A DNA stretch of 64,000 nucleotides from Ryuthela nishihirai (GCA_038380435.1 JAWZYU010000019.1:34683801-34747800); one strand, 5' to 3'. Shown: positions 11,698-23,480, numbered from the stretch's first letter. Program-made: numbers and translations. The notes: generated by a model from the letters alone, not told the origin.

Positions 11698-12095
11698 AGT
11701 TTAAGTTTGTGGTTCAATGCCATTGTCCCCACACACCAAGGAATCGCATAAGGGGACACCAATTCGGGCGCCAAGGCTGTCCGAGCACCATACCCACACA
11801 GCCAGTGAGCCAAGCCCTCACAACTAAACAAAAGGAAAAGTAAGAGAGAAATGTGAGAATCTCATCCGAGTTCTCACAAAAGAAGAGAAGAGAAAATTTT
11901 AAGAAAAGTGAGAGATAACTCGTTCTCACTAATGAAAGAAAACTACAAAATTAATAAATCTGTGTGGAAACTCGCCAACCGATGCCCAGACATGGGCAAG
12001 GTTACTCACTGCTCTGCATGGTTGACCCTAGCAAGACCTGCCCACCAGCCGATCGATACTGAAGAGGCCATCCCAGGACCTCCCATTTACCTGAA

Positions 12096-12311
12096 GCAGA
12101 GGCGGTAGCGCGCTAGGCTAGCTACCTACGCTAGGGTAGTAAACTGCATTTCCCAGGTTCTAGTGCCACCTGGGCCAGCGTTGAGATTTATCTCGCAAAA
12201 CTCCCTCCCCTTTTTCCTTCGCACACAATGGGATAAATTGCCAGATCGCAAGGACCCATAGGGCTCAGAGAAGGCTGGTAGAGGACTGGTCCACTGGACA
12301 ACTGTTAGGAG
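12096..12311. repeat. Two SINE family 1 fragments, head-to-head mosaic
   Basis: About 12100-12215 is a plus-strand head (GGCGGTAGCGCGCTAGG, CCCAGGTTCTAG, GTTGAGATTTATCTC). About 12222-12311 is a minus-strand piece (TTCGCACACAATGGGATAAA to CAACTGTTAGGAGA). The latter is interrupted by the full SINE that follows. Confidence 0.7.
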
Positions 12312-12317
12312 AAAAAA

Positions 12318-12710
12318 GGGTTGGGTTGGGTTGTTTTACCTCTGAGCGGCACTTTTTTGCACACCATGGGCTAAATGGTTAGGTCACATGGACCCCGAGG
12401 GCTCAGAGAAGGTTGGGGGAGGGGACCCACTTGAACAGTTGTTGGGAGACAGATGGTAGCCTCCCGTCAAGGCCATCCAGCGTGTTCTTTAACGTGCACA
12501 GGGTATGGCTCTCCCGCACACGGGGCCATGGCTTAACGTCCCATCCGACGGACGGCGGCCTTTCCAACCCCATCGGTGTCCCCTACTGACCGTGGGCAGG
12601 GTGGGGAATTTTTTCGGAGATAAATCTCAACGCTGACCCAGCTGGGACTCGAACCTGGGAACTACAGATTACGAGCCTGGCGCGCTACCGACTGAGCCAC
12701 CCTCGCCCCT
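12318..12710 (-). repeat. SINE family 1, full-length copy
   Basis: Starts with GGGTTGGGTTGGGTTGTTTT (tail repeats on the minus strand) and ends with the tRNA-like head. On the minus strand this has A-box-like GGCTCAGTCGGTAGCGCG and B-box-like GGTTCGAGTCC. A duplicated A-rich target, TAGGAGAAAAAA (about 12306-12317) against TAGGAAAAAAA (12710-12720), supports insertion into the preceding SINE fragment. Low divergence from the other young copies. Confidence 0.85.
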
Positions 12711-12720
12711 AGGAAAAAAA

Positions 12721-13545
12721 TGAAACAAAGAAAAGAGGGGAGGGGAGCTCAGTCGGTAGTTTGGCTTTGGAGTGCAATGAGAAACAGAACATACAGATGA
12801 AAAAGTGAGACCAGGGTAGCGCAGGGTATCGTTCAGATAGTGTCAAATAAAAATAATATTTGAATAAATGAAAGAATTCCAAAAACTCTTACATATGCAC
12901 AAATAAAAGTAAATTAATGAATTTTAATGAATTAATGAATTTTAAATAAATTAATGAATGGTTTAATGGATTTTAAATATACCAATGAAGTAAAACCATT
13001 TTCAAAGCCAGTACTACTCGAGCTTAAGGAATTAAATGCAAACATTCATCTGTCATTAACGATCGAAATTTTCGTGTCATAAAATTCATTTGAGAAAATG
13101 TTTATTAACAAATATAGATGCTAGTGAACACAATTATCATTCCGACTGACAATCGCTTGAGAAGCAAAATGTAGAATCTGGAAGTCCTGTATAAAAAATT
13201 GCACTAACTCCAATGATTTAAACGACTCTTTCAACATGTTTATTTGTAAATCAAATTTTTTGGAAAATAAATTATTTTGCATCGTTACTTCGAAATTTAT
13301 TCATTACCAATATTACTGGTGGGCCGATTTTATGTTAAGGTGATCCACGGGTTTGCGAGTCCTGTTCACCCCACCCCCTCCCCCACGGATGGGCCGCTGC
13401 TTTTCGAGTCGAGTGGGCCTAAAGTCCTGTATTGCCGTCCTCTGTTGTACACAATATATTCATGCCAAAGACCTAATGTTTTGGTGATAAAATGATAATC
13501 AAGTAGTTCACACTAACAACAACGATTAACCCTTTCCCTTACAAT
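12721..13545. other. AT-rich, no gene; short tRNA-like SINE scrap at about 12738-12770
   Basis: Contains GGGAGCTCAGTCGGTAGTTTGG, a scrap of SINE head. A block at 12905-12990 repeats ATTAATGAATTTTAA. Nothing else recognised. Confidence 0.5.
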
Positions 13546-13557
13546 CAGCGTGTGTGT

Positions 13558-13950
13558 TGGGTTGGGTTGTTTTACCTCTGAGCGGCACTTTTTTGCACAC
13601 CATGGGCTAAATGGCCAGGTCACAAGGACCCCGAAGGCTCAGAGAAGGTTGGGGGAGGGGACCCACTGGAACAGCTGTTGGGAGACAGATGGTAGCCTCC
13701 CGTCAAGGCCTTCCAGTGTGTTCTTTAACGTGCACAGGGTATGACTCTCCCACACACGGAGACACGGCTTAACGTCTTATCCGACGGACGGCGGCCTTTC
13801 CAAGCCCATCGGTGTCCCCTACTGACCGTGGGCAGGGCGGGGAATTTTGCGGAGATAAATCTCAACGCTGACCCAGCTGGGACTCGAACTGGGAACTAAA
13901 GATTACGAGTCTGGCGCGCTACCGACTGAGCCCCCCCCCCCCCCCGCCCC
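13558..13950 (-). repeat. SINE family 1, full-length copy with TSD
   Basis: Bounded by CAGCGTGTGTGT at 13546-13557 and 13951-13962, a 12-bp TSD. Internal promoter boxes are intact on the minus strand (GGCTCAGTCGGTAGCGCG; TTCGAGTCCC). The SINE 5' end has a 17-bp poly-C run on the plus strand (13931-13947), probably a slipped version of the usual GGGGCGGGGG start. Confidence 0.9.
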
Positions 13951-13962
13951 CAGCGTGTGTGT

Positions 13963-14819
13963 GGGGAGGGACGCAATTACTTGTTTTCAAGAGATAAATT
14001 AAAAATTCTCTTTGGATTAAATAAGTGTTCATTAAATATTACGATTTGCAATTTCCGAATCACCCATTGGTTTGAACTTCCACCATTAGAGTCGTAAAAT
14101 AACGAATTTATTTTTATTTGAAAATGATCTTTCCTTATTCGTCTATGCAATTTATTTTCTTCTAATTGAACTTCATTCACCGACTGTTCTCTTTGGGGGC
14201 TCGATCAACGATTCTTCTCCTTTTTGTTCTTTAATTAGCGATTTCTCTTTATTTTTAGAATTCGATTAAATATTCTCCATCCCTTCGGGATTCATCTTAC
14301 GATATATCTTCTTTCTGAGACTGAATTAGCAATTCTTCTTCCTATTTGCGATTCAGTTAACGTTCCTTTTTCCTTCACATTGACTTTTCTTTCTCATTGC
14401 GATTCAATTAATGAGTCTTTCTTTCTTTCTTTTTAGATCTTTGAGCGAACTGTCATGTTTAGTTTCTACACTGGTATCCATAAATTAAAGAATAACTAAA
14501 AAAAAGTGGTATCGTAAAACTCCTCGAACGATAAAAAAAGCACGAAAGTCACGTATTGTGTGTAAAGTACGACGCAGGATTGAGATAATACATGCAAATA
14601 AATGGCGGGCAGCGGTATATACAAAGGCCTTATTACCTTAAAAGCAGAGGTTTCGAAGCTGTTCTCCAGTTCTACAAATTGCGAGCAGATTTTTTTAGGT
14701 ATGTCTACTAGACATCATTTATCGGAAAAAGTGCCGTGGCGATCTGTAGGTCAGCTCGAGGCAAGCAGATGTTGCCAGACGGTATAATATGAGACGTTCA
14801 GTAGTGCATAGACTTTAGC
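13963..14819. other. No recognised gene
   Basis: TC-rich degenerate repeats around 14180-14440 (for example TTCGATTAAA and CAATTAACG motifs between TTCTTTCT runs) suggest an old minisatellite. A 61-aa open frame at 14602-14787 has no recognisable motif but lies just upstream of the Tc1 pseudogene. Confidence 0.4.
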
Positions 14820-15387
14820 AGAGATTCCAACATTTCAGTAGTGGACGACGACAGGCACAAACCCGAAGGAATGACTGCTATCTGATGTTAAACCCCATAG
14901 GAACAGGATGTCAACAGCCTATCAACTGCATTCAGATCTCACAGCAGCGAGTGGAACGATGATATCCTCTATCATCTTATGCTAAAGTCTTCATGAAGTG
15001 TAACTATATGCTAAGGCAATGGCTAGGACAATGGATAGTGGTGTTTGAGTCCCAGACACAGTGCCACAGGAGGGGCTGTCTAACTGGTATAGACATCACG
15101 TCAACTGGAAACAGGAGCAATGGCAGTCCGTGCTCTTCACAGATGAATCAAGATTTGCCCTCCATAGCGATTCTGGTTCTCAGTTCATGTAGAGGAAACC
15201 AGGAACGCATTATCAAGCCACAAATAGCCGTGAATGTGGATATCTACTGCGATGGTAGTATCGGGAATATCTTTGGATTGATGCACAAATCTGTATGTGA
15301 TTCCAACAGGCTGTGTCACTGGTCGTAGATACCAGAAATGAAATATTTGACTCCTTTGTGCAACCATATGCGGGTGCAATAGATGAG
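14820..15387 (+). pseudogene. Degenerate Tc1-like transposase
   Basis: Several frames give Tc1-type segments in order. A middle piece reads SVLFTDESRFALHSDSG near 15130-15180, containing the first catalytic Asp (FTDE). RKPGTHY follows a stop, and FDSFVQPYAGAID comes near the end. Stops and frameshifts separate every block and the catalytic C-terminal part is lost. At about 15388 it abuts a SINE fragment. Confidence 0.7.
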
Positions 15388-15498
15388 ACTGAGGGCAGGG
15401 TAAAGGTTTAATGGGAATAAATCTTAATGCTCGCACAGGTGGAACTTGCACCTGCAGATTACGAGCCGGATACGCTTCAAAATGAGTCAACCCCTGCT
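15388..15498 (-). repeat. SINE family 1, tRNA-like head fragment
   Basis: Landmarks GGGCAGGGTAAAGG, GGAATAAATCTTAATGCT, CAGATTACGAGCC and GAGTCAACCCC match the 5' third of the family on the minus strand; the body is missing. Confidence 0.65.
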
Positions 15499-16121
15499 CC
15501 ATCTGTTATGGTAAGACTACATAAGTGTTGCAATCATATAGCTTGTGAATATGATGGATTAACTCTGGTGGCTGGAATAACGAATCTGAATGAAAATTTC
15601 AATATTTACACACAATTTAAGGTAGTAAAGACATATCTACAATGTATTCTTTAAGTAAAAGCAACGACCTGTCACTTTAGGATCAAAACTCTATAATAAA
15701 TGTTGTGGTTTTCACATTTATGGGGCCAAACTTATCAAAGGTCTCAGTAGGTGCAGCCACTAACAAGCGATGTGGCCAAAGACGTCATAAACACAAACTT
15801 AACCTCTTGTTGTGCTTCCAAAAAGAACAAGTGCCTCTTCAAGAACATCGTGAAAGTATGTTTGTGTAATGATATGAGAAATACATAGGGCTCTTGGCCA
15901 AACCCAGTAGTCACTTTCTCACCACAGAATATACATGGCAAAAGCTCGACCCTTGCTGGATTCCAAATGCATATCCCGAAACTCCCGAAAACACTCACCT
16001 CCCGAAAATAGCTAACGAACTTGTTTTTTTCTCAGGAAAAGACTGGATACATAAATCCTGCTTCGACCATTTGCATCTCTTCCGTGTTCCTACTGAGACT
16101 CGGCAGAAAAGCTAAAACGAA
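15499..16121. other. No recognised gene
   Basis: Overlapping frames of 73-84 aa exist on both strands (15744-15998 minus, 15894-16115 plus) without a motif I recognise. They may be remnants of an old element. Confidence 0.35.
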
Positions 16122-16201
16122 AATTCCTATTCGAGCACAGTGATTTTGTTATTCGAGCACAGTGGCTATTTTTTTGGCTATTCGAGCACAGTGATTTTGT
16201 T
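16122..16201 (+). repeat. Short tandem repeat of ATTCGAGCACAGTG
   Basis: Three copies of TATTCGAGCACAGTGatTTTGTT-type units in 80 bp. Confidence 0.8.
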
Positions 16202-16530
16202 AGACAGGTAAACTGGATTAAGTGGGGAACCACGGAAGAAAATTGTGAGATTTTTACTCCTTTTAATATTGTACTTTTAAATATTTCCAGACTATTTAGT
16301 TTTTTTTTTTATTATTATAATATCTTAAAGAAATAGATATAAATATCTCTATAAAGCTGACACATTCAATCCAAATTTAGTGAAGCGCCACTAGGGGGAA
16401 AAAACTATATTCTTAAAGAACCGAATGTAATATTCTTCACTTTAAAACGAAAACATACATTTCTAGTGCGTAATGAATTGGAAAAAAACTATATTCTTAA
16501 GGAATTAAGAAAATATCTTAATTAAAAAAC

Positions 16531-16690
16531 AGCATAACTGGCATGTTTCCAGGAGACGTGGGTTCGAATCCCACTCACGGCAAAACCAATTTTTTTCAGC
16601 TTATCATTTCATGAGTTCCATGTATACAAGACACATCCTGTGATTCTTTACTACTGAATTATCAATTTAACGCCATGAGCGTGAGTGACA
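16531..16690 (+). repeat. SINE family 3 copy (tRNA-like)
   Basis: Reads AGCATAACTGGCATG, AGGAGACGTGGGTTCGAATC and CCACTCACGGCA, then a shared 3' body with CAGCTTATCATTTCATGAGT and ATCCTGTGATTCTTTACT. The GGTTCGAATCC box is a good Pol III B box. No proper acceptor stem can be drawn, so this is a tRNA-derived repeat, not a tRNA gene. The 5' end is truncated relative to the copy at 16823. Confidence 0.7.
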
Positions 16691-16822
16691 AATACTGTAT
16701 TAAATTCCATCTCTATGTAACAACACAGTTGTCCACTTCCCGGATAGACGGCGCCACTGTGCGAATCGAATGTAAAAAATCTGGAAAGTTTATGTCACAG
16801 TAGCTGAAGAAAACTAGCTGAT

Positions 16823-16975
16823 GATGGTGTAGTGGTTAGCATAACTGGCAAGTTTTCAGGAGACGTGTGTTCGAATCCCACTCAAATAAAACCGATTTTT
16901 TTCAGTTTATCATTTCATGAGTTCCATGTCTACAGGATACATCCTGTGATTCTTTACTGCTTAAAAATATACACT
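16823..16975 (+). repeat. SINE family 3, fuller copy
   Basis: Contains the A-box-like GGTGTAGTGGTTAGCATAAC and B-box-like TGTTCGAATCCCACT, then the same 3' body as the copy 290 bp upstream. A third copy lies on the minus strand at about 56990-57092. Confidence 0.7.
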
Positions 16976-17879
16976 TTTGATGAGTATTAGGAATTGGCAA
17001 CATCGTCTAGTTCTGCACTTAAAAATGTTTGGTCAGATAAAGTGTGTATTTATTTTACGAGCCGAAGGTGGTAAAGGCCTGCTATAAAGGTTTTAAAAAT
17101 TTCAGTCACTGATTTCAAATGTCATTTTCGTGCTTTTTGTTTCTAAGTTTTATTCAATTACTTACAACCAGGCCCAGATTTGGAAAAAAAAAAAGGAGAA
17201 GGGGAAGCAAGATCTAGTCGGAATGCGGTTATTTTTGAACGCCGTTACTATATAAACTTTTTCCCTTCGGTTCAGTGGTTTTCAACAAACTTCATGAAAC
17301 TACGAGAAATATATATGTATATATTTGTTCAGTACTTTTCTGAACTTTATTTTGGTTACTAGCATCCTAAGGGAGTCATGGCTCCGTTGTGCCCCCCCCC
17401 CCCCCCCCCCCCTCTATCTCTCTCTTCAGAATCCAGCCTTTCGAACATCCTTGGGAGAAGCAAATGTCCCTTCCAAGATTCCCTTGGGTATGCCACTACA
17501 CAGTAATCACCTGTACACAGTTTTCCTTCTTTTAGAATATTTACACTCTGTAATGACAACCAATGACTGAGAACAGATGGCCCACTTTATCATGCACTCT
17601 TAAACAGGACAAAATGCAAGATAAACTCCAATTCCCCTTTCCAAAAAAAAGATTTTCAACTGATAAACATATTACTTAAAATCCCGAAATGCTGATATTT
17701 ATTTACTTTTTATTACCATTATTCGTTTCCCCCCCCCCTCCCGTGTTACATTGCACTCACTCTTCCGTGAAAAGTTCTCTAATATGGCCGGAAAAAAAAA
17801 GAGCGACTGCAAAAGAAAGAATTCTTTGGCTTCTCGCTAGATCGAACAAATAATACCGGGCGTCATCCGTCGGCAAAAA
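16976..17879. other. No recognised gene; poly-C tract
   Basis: Contains a long C run at about 17393-17412 and another near 17730. The short frames on both strands across the run are not credible genes. Confidence 0.4.
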
Positions 17880-18130
17880 ATTCGCTTTTTTCTTTAACAC
17901 CCTAGGTTGGCTGACTTTTGCATCGCATGCCAACTCCTAAACCGATGTGTGGAAGAAGACGACCTCCAACCCAGAGAAGGGTTGTCGGTTCCGCCAGCAC
18001 GCGCACCTGGTGACGTCATTTTTACACGTACTCTGATGCGGGCCAGGCTCCCTCCGCCTCAGTTGTTGCCCACGCAGATTTCGAATCTCTGCCTCCGCCC
18101 CCATAAAGTCAGTGCTTAGAGAGAGAATCA
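17880..18130 (+). promoter_or_regulatory. GC-rich island with CRE-type site; possible promoter
   Basis: A 250-bp GC-rich, high-complexity block in AT-rich surroundings that matches none of the repeats in this window. It has a full CRE/ATF palindrome TGACGTCA at 18011-18018, next to an E-box-like CACCTG (18005-18010), and a GCGCAC run. A frame of 70 aa (17907-18119) shows nothing recognisable. It could be the 5' end of a host gene or unrecognised LTR/UTR sequence; I cannot decide. Confidence 0.3.
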
Positions 18131-19431
18131 GAAACCCCTATTCCTTCCATCCCTCTCTTAGAAAAAGATGGAGAAACCACTGCTTCTTCTATCCTTCTCG
18201 CATCAAACCCACCTGCAACTACATCCATTCAATTTTTTTTTATATATAATCTGGCTCCACCGTTCTCGACATTAATATTCAAGTCCGGTTTCACAGCGTC
18301 GTGAAAAGGACTTTTTCTCTTCTCTTTATCTTTCTGCTGCTAGATAGATGGTGTTTTCATTTCTCTTTGCACTTTTCGACTCGTGCGAGTCATCACCGCT
18401 GAATCACGTAATTCCCTCCCGAATGGTAACTTTGTAAGAAGAGAATAATGGTTTTTATCTGGAAAACGATGCCGTGGAATGTTATAGAGATAATAAAAAA
18501 CACTGCGCAGAAAAAAAAATGTTGAATCCTTGTCATTATTATTCTAATGACGTGTTCCAACGTGAATTTTCGTTTTTAATGAGTAACTCAGACTAGTGTT
18601 AATGTAGAACATCATTTGGGTTTTTATTAATTCTCCTGTTATTTAAGTACCATTTGTTTAATTGTGAAGAAAAAAGCTAATGCTACGTTAATTGATTGTG
18701 CTCAATGAACATCCCTATTCCGCAAGCACGCATCTGAAATAAATTTTCCTGAGCCTGCAAACTTCTTTTATTAACTTCCTCCTCTTCAAACTCTCTATAT
18801 AAACTAGAAAGTTTTTTAAGTGTCTGTTTGTTCGACATCTCCTCCTAGACGTGGGACCACCAAATTTTGTCTTCAGCTTCTTCTCCTCGTAGCTTAATGC
18901 ACTGCCAGGATTTCGACCCAACAAAATTAGACCCACCCCTCAAAAGGTCGCAGCAAAATGTCTGTCCATTGATAACTTCGCGCATCGATAACGTACTACT
19001 CCATTCATAACTTTCGACTGATGATGACGAGCATGATGGCGCCGGCAACGCCTCCAGAAATTTCAGACATTTGAGGCAGAATGAATCCCGATCCATCGCA
19101 GTTGGGAACCCGATCTGTAAACCCTACGTAGCAAGAACTAAGTGGGACCGCCGCACCTAATTGGGACGATCGGTAAAGTACCTGAGAAATTGTATGAAGC
19201 CAAAAACTATAAGAATTTTGACGTCACCCATGATGTAAAAGTGTTTTCCTTGTTTTTTCCCCACATGTGCACATTCCCCCAAAAAATAGCTCTGTTTCTG
19301 ATCGTTATCGTGTATTATCGAAAATAATTCAAATTACTGTCATTTCTGAATTGTTATAGAATGCAATTAACTCTTAAGTAGAATTTATGTTCAAAATATA
19401 AGGAAGTCTGAATTCTAACCGCAACCTCTCA
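18131..19431. other. No recognised gene
   Basis: TC-rich then AT-rich sequence. A moderately GC-rich block at 18840-19170 has overlapping frames (18845-19096 minus) without known motifs. Confidence 0.4.
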
Positions 19432-19605
19432 AGAAGCTGCTTGTCACAGAGGTCTGACAGGAGCCTGTCAGTTTATACGCCATACTAGAAGGTCTGTGAG
19501 GATGACGGGACCTCAGCAGAAAAGCAACACAAACATCCGTGCCTTGAATCCATATCCCTTTGATCAGTAGCCAAGCGCGCTAACCACTCGACCACATTAT
19601 CCATT
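19432..19605 (-). repeat. SINE family 2 copy
   Basis: On the minus strand the tRNA-like head (GGTCGAGTGGTTAGCGCGCT, TTGGCTACTGATC) is followed by GGACCTCAG..CCTC motifs and the conserved 3' block (CTGACAGGCTCCTGTCAG, then AAGCAGCTTCTT). Both promoter boxes are visible but the B box (TTGAATCC) is altered. Confidence 0.8.
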
Positions 19606-20384
19606 AATTTGTATTGGAACACTTTCTTGTTCTATAAATAGAAAGCCATATTCAAACTCTGTAACTCTGAAAAATAATTTTTTTATTAAAAATTGTCACT
19701 TGAATAGCATCTAAGTTCTTTTTAAGAACTAGAGTTATATTTATGAAGCGAAAAAAAACCATTAACTTTGAAAAGGTTTAATAAATATTTCTTTTGTGCG
19801 TGGATTTAAAATTTAGAACAACTCTTGAGTTAAAAATTTATATTTTTTTATATTTTTGTTCATTTTTTTTATCTCAACTAGTTCTGGTGTTGCCTTCGAT
19901 TTATATTTTGTATTATTATATTTCTTTTTTACGGCAAACCATGTTTTGGATTTGTTATCGAGGTATTTCACGAAAATATTGTATATATTTTTGAATATTT
20001 CATATATCTATGATTTGTGCATTTACTTTTCTTTTCATTACTGAGAAGAAATCAATTTTTATTATCGTATATGAATATCTGGTTTTTTTTTCACTAAACC
20101 TCGATTTTTAACAATACTTGATTAATATTTAAAAAGTTATTGAAGCTGTGGCATTCAACAGCAGACTCTGCCTCTAATGCTCGACCTAAATATTTTTTTT
20201 CCCTTCAAAACTGACGAACCTGAGAGAATCTTAACGCAAGCTTCTAAAATTGCGTTTATTTTAGTAAACGTTTTGTTATAATAGTTATTATTTATGTTTT
20301 AATTAACTTTTGAGAACGTTCATATGACTAACAGTGCTGCTTTTAAATGTTTTAGCTTCTATACCTCTTTTAATATTTGTAGAC
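19606..20384. other. AT-rich, no gene
   Basis: T-rich sequence with overlapping 62- and 66-aa frames at 19794-20044, rich in F/I/Y because of base composition. I do not call them genes. Confidence 0.5.
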
Positions 20385-20523
20385 TAGGGTAAGGCATGGC
20401 TGTTTGTGTCGTTTTTCTGCTGAGGTCCTGCCATCCTCTCAGACCTTCTACTATGGCATTTAAACTGACAGGCTCCTGCCAGACCTTTGTGGCAAGCAGC
20501 TGCTTGAGGGGGTATTTTTTTTT
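20385..20523 (+). repeat. SINE family 2, 5'-truncated copy
   Basis: Starts at AAGGCATGGCTGTTTGTGTC and continues to the 3' block GACAGGCTCCTGCCAGACC, CAAGCAGCTGCTTGAGGGGG and a T-run. Lacks the tRNA-like head. Confidence 0.8.
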
Positions 20524-20889
20524 TATATAATCAAGGGCTTAACGATATTCATAAGAGTAAGGATTCAGGTTAGTACGAGGGTCTCCTTCCTCTAGCAGCA
20601 CTTGTAACTCATCAACTCTGCTGAATGAGAAAGGATCGATATAAATATATCATTCCAAAGGACCTTGTCCAAAGGAGTAAACATCCTTTGGACAAGCTTC
20701 AGGATATCTCACACAGTTTAAAACTCATATAGAACAGTAGCGTCCCACAATGGAGTAGAGTCTATTCACTAGGGTTGATCCTTCACCCTGGAGTGTCTGC
20801 ACACCCCCAGTAAGAAGTGAAGCAGGCTGTTGCAAATATCAAATATATAAATTTAAAATATAATCGTCAACTCAATATATATATATATA
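20524..20889. other. No gene; 12-bp stem hairpin at 20664-20696
   Basis: CTTGTCCAAAGG (20664-20675) pairs with CCTTTGGACAAG (20685-20696) around a 9-nt loop. Nothing else named. Confidence 0.4.
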
Positions 20890-21247
20890 CAGGGTGTACC
20901 ATTTAAAACGCAACCCAAAGATCAAAGCTCTTTAAAAAAGAATTAAAAAAACTACTGTATTTTTTTAAGAGAAACCTGGTAGCATTACTGGTTTCTGCAT
21001 GATGGACAGCAATCAATACTACGAACACAACAATGGCTTTCTTGCAGGACTTCTTTTGTGAGCGCATTGTCGAAAGTGGTTATCCCCAGCTACACACCAT
21101 CTGACTTTATTATACGGGGATATCTTAAAGAAAAAGTCTGTTGCAATAACCCACGAATTAAAACACGAAATTTGGAGGAAAACAAACATTTCGAAAAGAG
21201 GCAAGACAAAACTGTTGAGTTGAAGACGTTTTAAGTCGTACACCCCG
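20890..21247 (+). mobile_element. Internally deleted mariner-like element
   Basis: 358 bp bounded by TA (20888-20889 and 21248-21249). Imperfect inverted ends are CAGGGTGTACCATTTAAAAC on the left and, on the other strand, CGGGGTGTACGACTTAAAAC on the right. A residual frame reads TPSDFIIRGYLKEKVCCNNP, the segment around and after the last catalytic Asp of mariner-type transposases (family form: PSD followed by a hydrophobic stretch and LK). The HTH and most of the catalytic core are deleted. Confidence 0.75.
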
Positions 21248-21249
21248 TA

Positions 21250-22025
21250 TAACGATAATTATAGAGCTAAATTTGATCTAATGAGACTCAGGACCAGGGC
21301 TTGCTGAGCTCCTTTGCTTTTGGATAGTTAAATCCCTCCTTTAAGATGTACTATTTAAATTTTTAGGACATTGGGTAGGATTACGATCAAAACAAATAAT
21401 CTAAATTAATAGTTTCTTACAGGAATAAAAGGAACTATAGCTTTTAGACGCAGTTTATAATATTCTTATGGTGGTATTGATTGAAATTACTATTAGATGT
21501 TAAATACATTTAGAGATATACAGCCAGTTAAGAAAAATCGATATGGAATTCAGGAATCTTATGAATAGTTAAATTTCTACTACAACCTTGACAAGTGAAT
21601 TATTCGAAGAAAGATTTATGAGTTAGTTATACGGCAAACTTCTCGTAAGTCAAGAAATCACCCGAAACGGGGACGGATGAAATGGTCGAATGATGTGGGC
21701 CGAGGCCACATCAAGTGGTCATTACACAAGGGTTCAATGGCACTAACATAATCACTCCATCTGTACAATAACGTGTGTTAAATGTGAGCCTAATTATTAT
21801 TTCCGTGATAAAAACATTTTTTTTTCAGATAATACATATTTCATTCCTCCTTCAATAGCTTACATAGATCTTCGAGTCAAAGGTCAAGCTGGACAAAAAG
21901 CTGCAAGGTAACTCGCCCTACAAATAATAAACCCTACAAAGAAATATATATTCATTTCAAAGAATTAGTTTCTCTTATATAAAAACATTTTCAGACAGAA
22001 TTTCAAGCAAAATAATTGTTTGGCT
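21250..22025. other. No recognised gene
   Basis: AT-rich without terminal repeats or motifs I can name. Confidence 0.45.
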
Positions 22026-22037
22026 GAAGAAATACAG

Positions 22038-22516
22038 TTGTTTTGGGTTGTTTTACCTCTGAACGGCACACCATGGGCTAAATGGCCAGGTCACATGGAC
22101 CCATGGGTTAAATGGCCAGGACCATTAACCCATGGTTCACATGGACCATGGGCTAAATGGCCAGGTTTTTTGCACACCATGGGCTAAATGGCCAGGTCAC
22201 ATGGACCCCGAAGGCTCAGAGAAAGTTGAGGGAGGGGACCCACTGGAACAGCTGTTGGGAGACAGATGTAGCCTCCCGTCAAGGTCATCCAGCGTGTTCT
22301 TTAACGTGCACAGGATATGTCTCTCCCACACACGGAGACACGGCTTAACGTCCCATCCGACGAACGGCGGCCTTTCCAAGCCCATCGGTGTCCCCTACTG
22401 ACCGTGGACAGGGCGTGGAATTTTGCGGAGATAAATCTCAACGCTAACCCAGCTGGGACTCGAACCTGGGAACTGCAGATTACGAGCCTGTCGCGCTACC
22501 GACTGAGCCACCCCCG
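22038..22516 (-). repeat. SINE family 1 copy A with an expanded tail region
   Basis: Tail side TTGTTTTGGGTTGTTTTACC; tRNA-like head ends at 22516. The block 22065-22200 is expanded by tandem duplication of CACCATGGGCTAAATGGCCA (about four copies), unlike other copies. Left flank GAAGAAATA (22026-22034) and right flank CTTATTGTATAAGA (22519-22532) do not match each other. They match, crosswise, the flanks of SINE copy B at 28760. Confidence 0.85.
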
Positions 22517-22704
22517 AACTTATTGTATAAGAAAAGATATATATAGACTCTTACCAAAACATGAGAGAAGGTACAGGTTATGTTAAGGGGAATTGAACTT
22601 CAGAGTTCTATAACTTCTAAAATATGCATGCAATGGTAAAACCTGACTGACGATAAATTGGACTTCATAATTAAATCTATTTGAATATCGTTTATCAACA
22701 AAAT

Positions 22705-23060
22705 ACCATTACATGCTAGAGTGTTAATTAAATTAAAAATGGATATCCCTCTTTTTGATAATGATGATGTTTACTCTTTTAGCTTTGTAACTTAAAAGGG
22801 CATTGTATCCATGGAATGTCCCATCACAGCTATTCTGCTAGAGAGCTGGGAATTTGCCCAACTGAACTCAAACCAAGATATGAATTGGCAATACAATATC
22901 AAGTGGATCAAGAACCCATATAGATTCTCGCTGGTTTCACCTTCTATGAATCAACATGGTGCAAAAACATAGAATTACGTTGCCCATTACAAGTTCGATA
23001 CATATCCCCAGTCCAGTTCCAAGCTGGTGAAATCAGGTGCATGGTTATCCTACAGTATCT
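22705..23060 (+). repeat. Copy of the CATTACATGCTAGAGTG repeat
   Basis: Shares ACATGCTAGAGTGTTAATTA, ATGGATATCCCTCTTTTTGA and GGAATGTCCCATCACAGCTA with blocks at 24765-25110 and 25655-25990. This is the most divergent member. Confidence 0.8.
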
Positions 23061-23279
23061 TACAGCATCAGAAACATTTGGTTACTAGCGTTTTCGATTT
23101 TATTATGACTCTTTGATCGCTATAATTTGTGGTTGATTGTGACAATATGGCATAACAGAAAAGTTAGTTAACATAATGAAAACTCTCTATAATAACACTG
23201 AGTCGTGTATAAGAGGTGATAAGGCTTGTAGAAATTGGTTTAGAGTTGCTTCTGGTGTCCAATACTGTTTTAACCTAGA

Positions 23280-23480
23280 GCATTGTGGGGGAGGAGAGAT
23301 TAAGTAGATAAATCACAGAGCTGGCACAGGTCAGAATCCAACGTGAGAACTGAATTTTACGAGTCTAGGCTACTAAAGACTGGATCAACCACGCCCCGTC
23401 AGATCTCAAGAATTGCAGAGTTGGGTAGGGGATCCACTGGCAGATTTTAGGAGGTAGATGGAAGTCTCCATTCAATGTAA
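23280..23480 (-). repeat. SINE family 1, degenerate head fragment
   Basis: AGATAAATCACAGAGCTGGC, ACGAGTCTAGGCTAC and GGATCAACCACGCCCC follow the order of the tRNA-like part. After 23400 a rearranged body piece (GGATCCACTGGCAGATTTTA, GGAGGTAGATGGAAGTCTCC) follows. Confidence 0.55.

Larger units (their letters stand above)
9797..12095 (-). mobile_element. Jockey-type LINE, internally deleted copy 1
   Basis: Read on the minus strand: 5' UTR-like sequence (about 12095-11698), ORF1 (11697 to about 10470), the endonuclease start of ORF2, then a jump at about 9913 straight into the C-terminal part of the reverse transcriptase. Compared with the copy at 59654-64000, the segment equivalent to about 61170-63220 (roughly 2 kb) is missing. 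The RNase H and 3' UTR are also missing, replaced by the Tc1 fragment. Multiple frameshifts; non-functional. Confidence 0.8.

Noticed and set aside
16823..16895. Possible tRNA gene with intact GGTTCGAATCC-type T arm
   Set aside because: No 7-bp acceptor stem or anticodon stem; the same sequence recurs with a shared 3' body, so it is a SINE.
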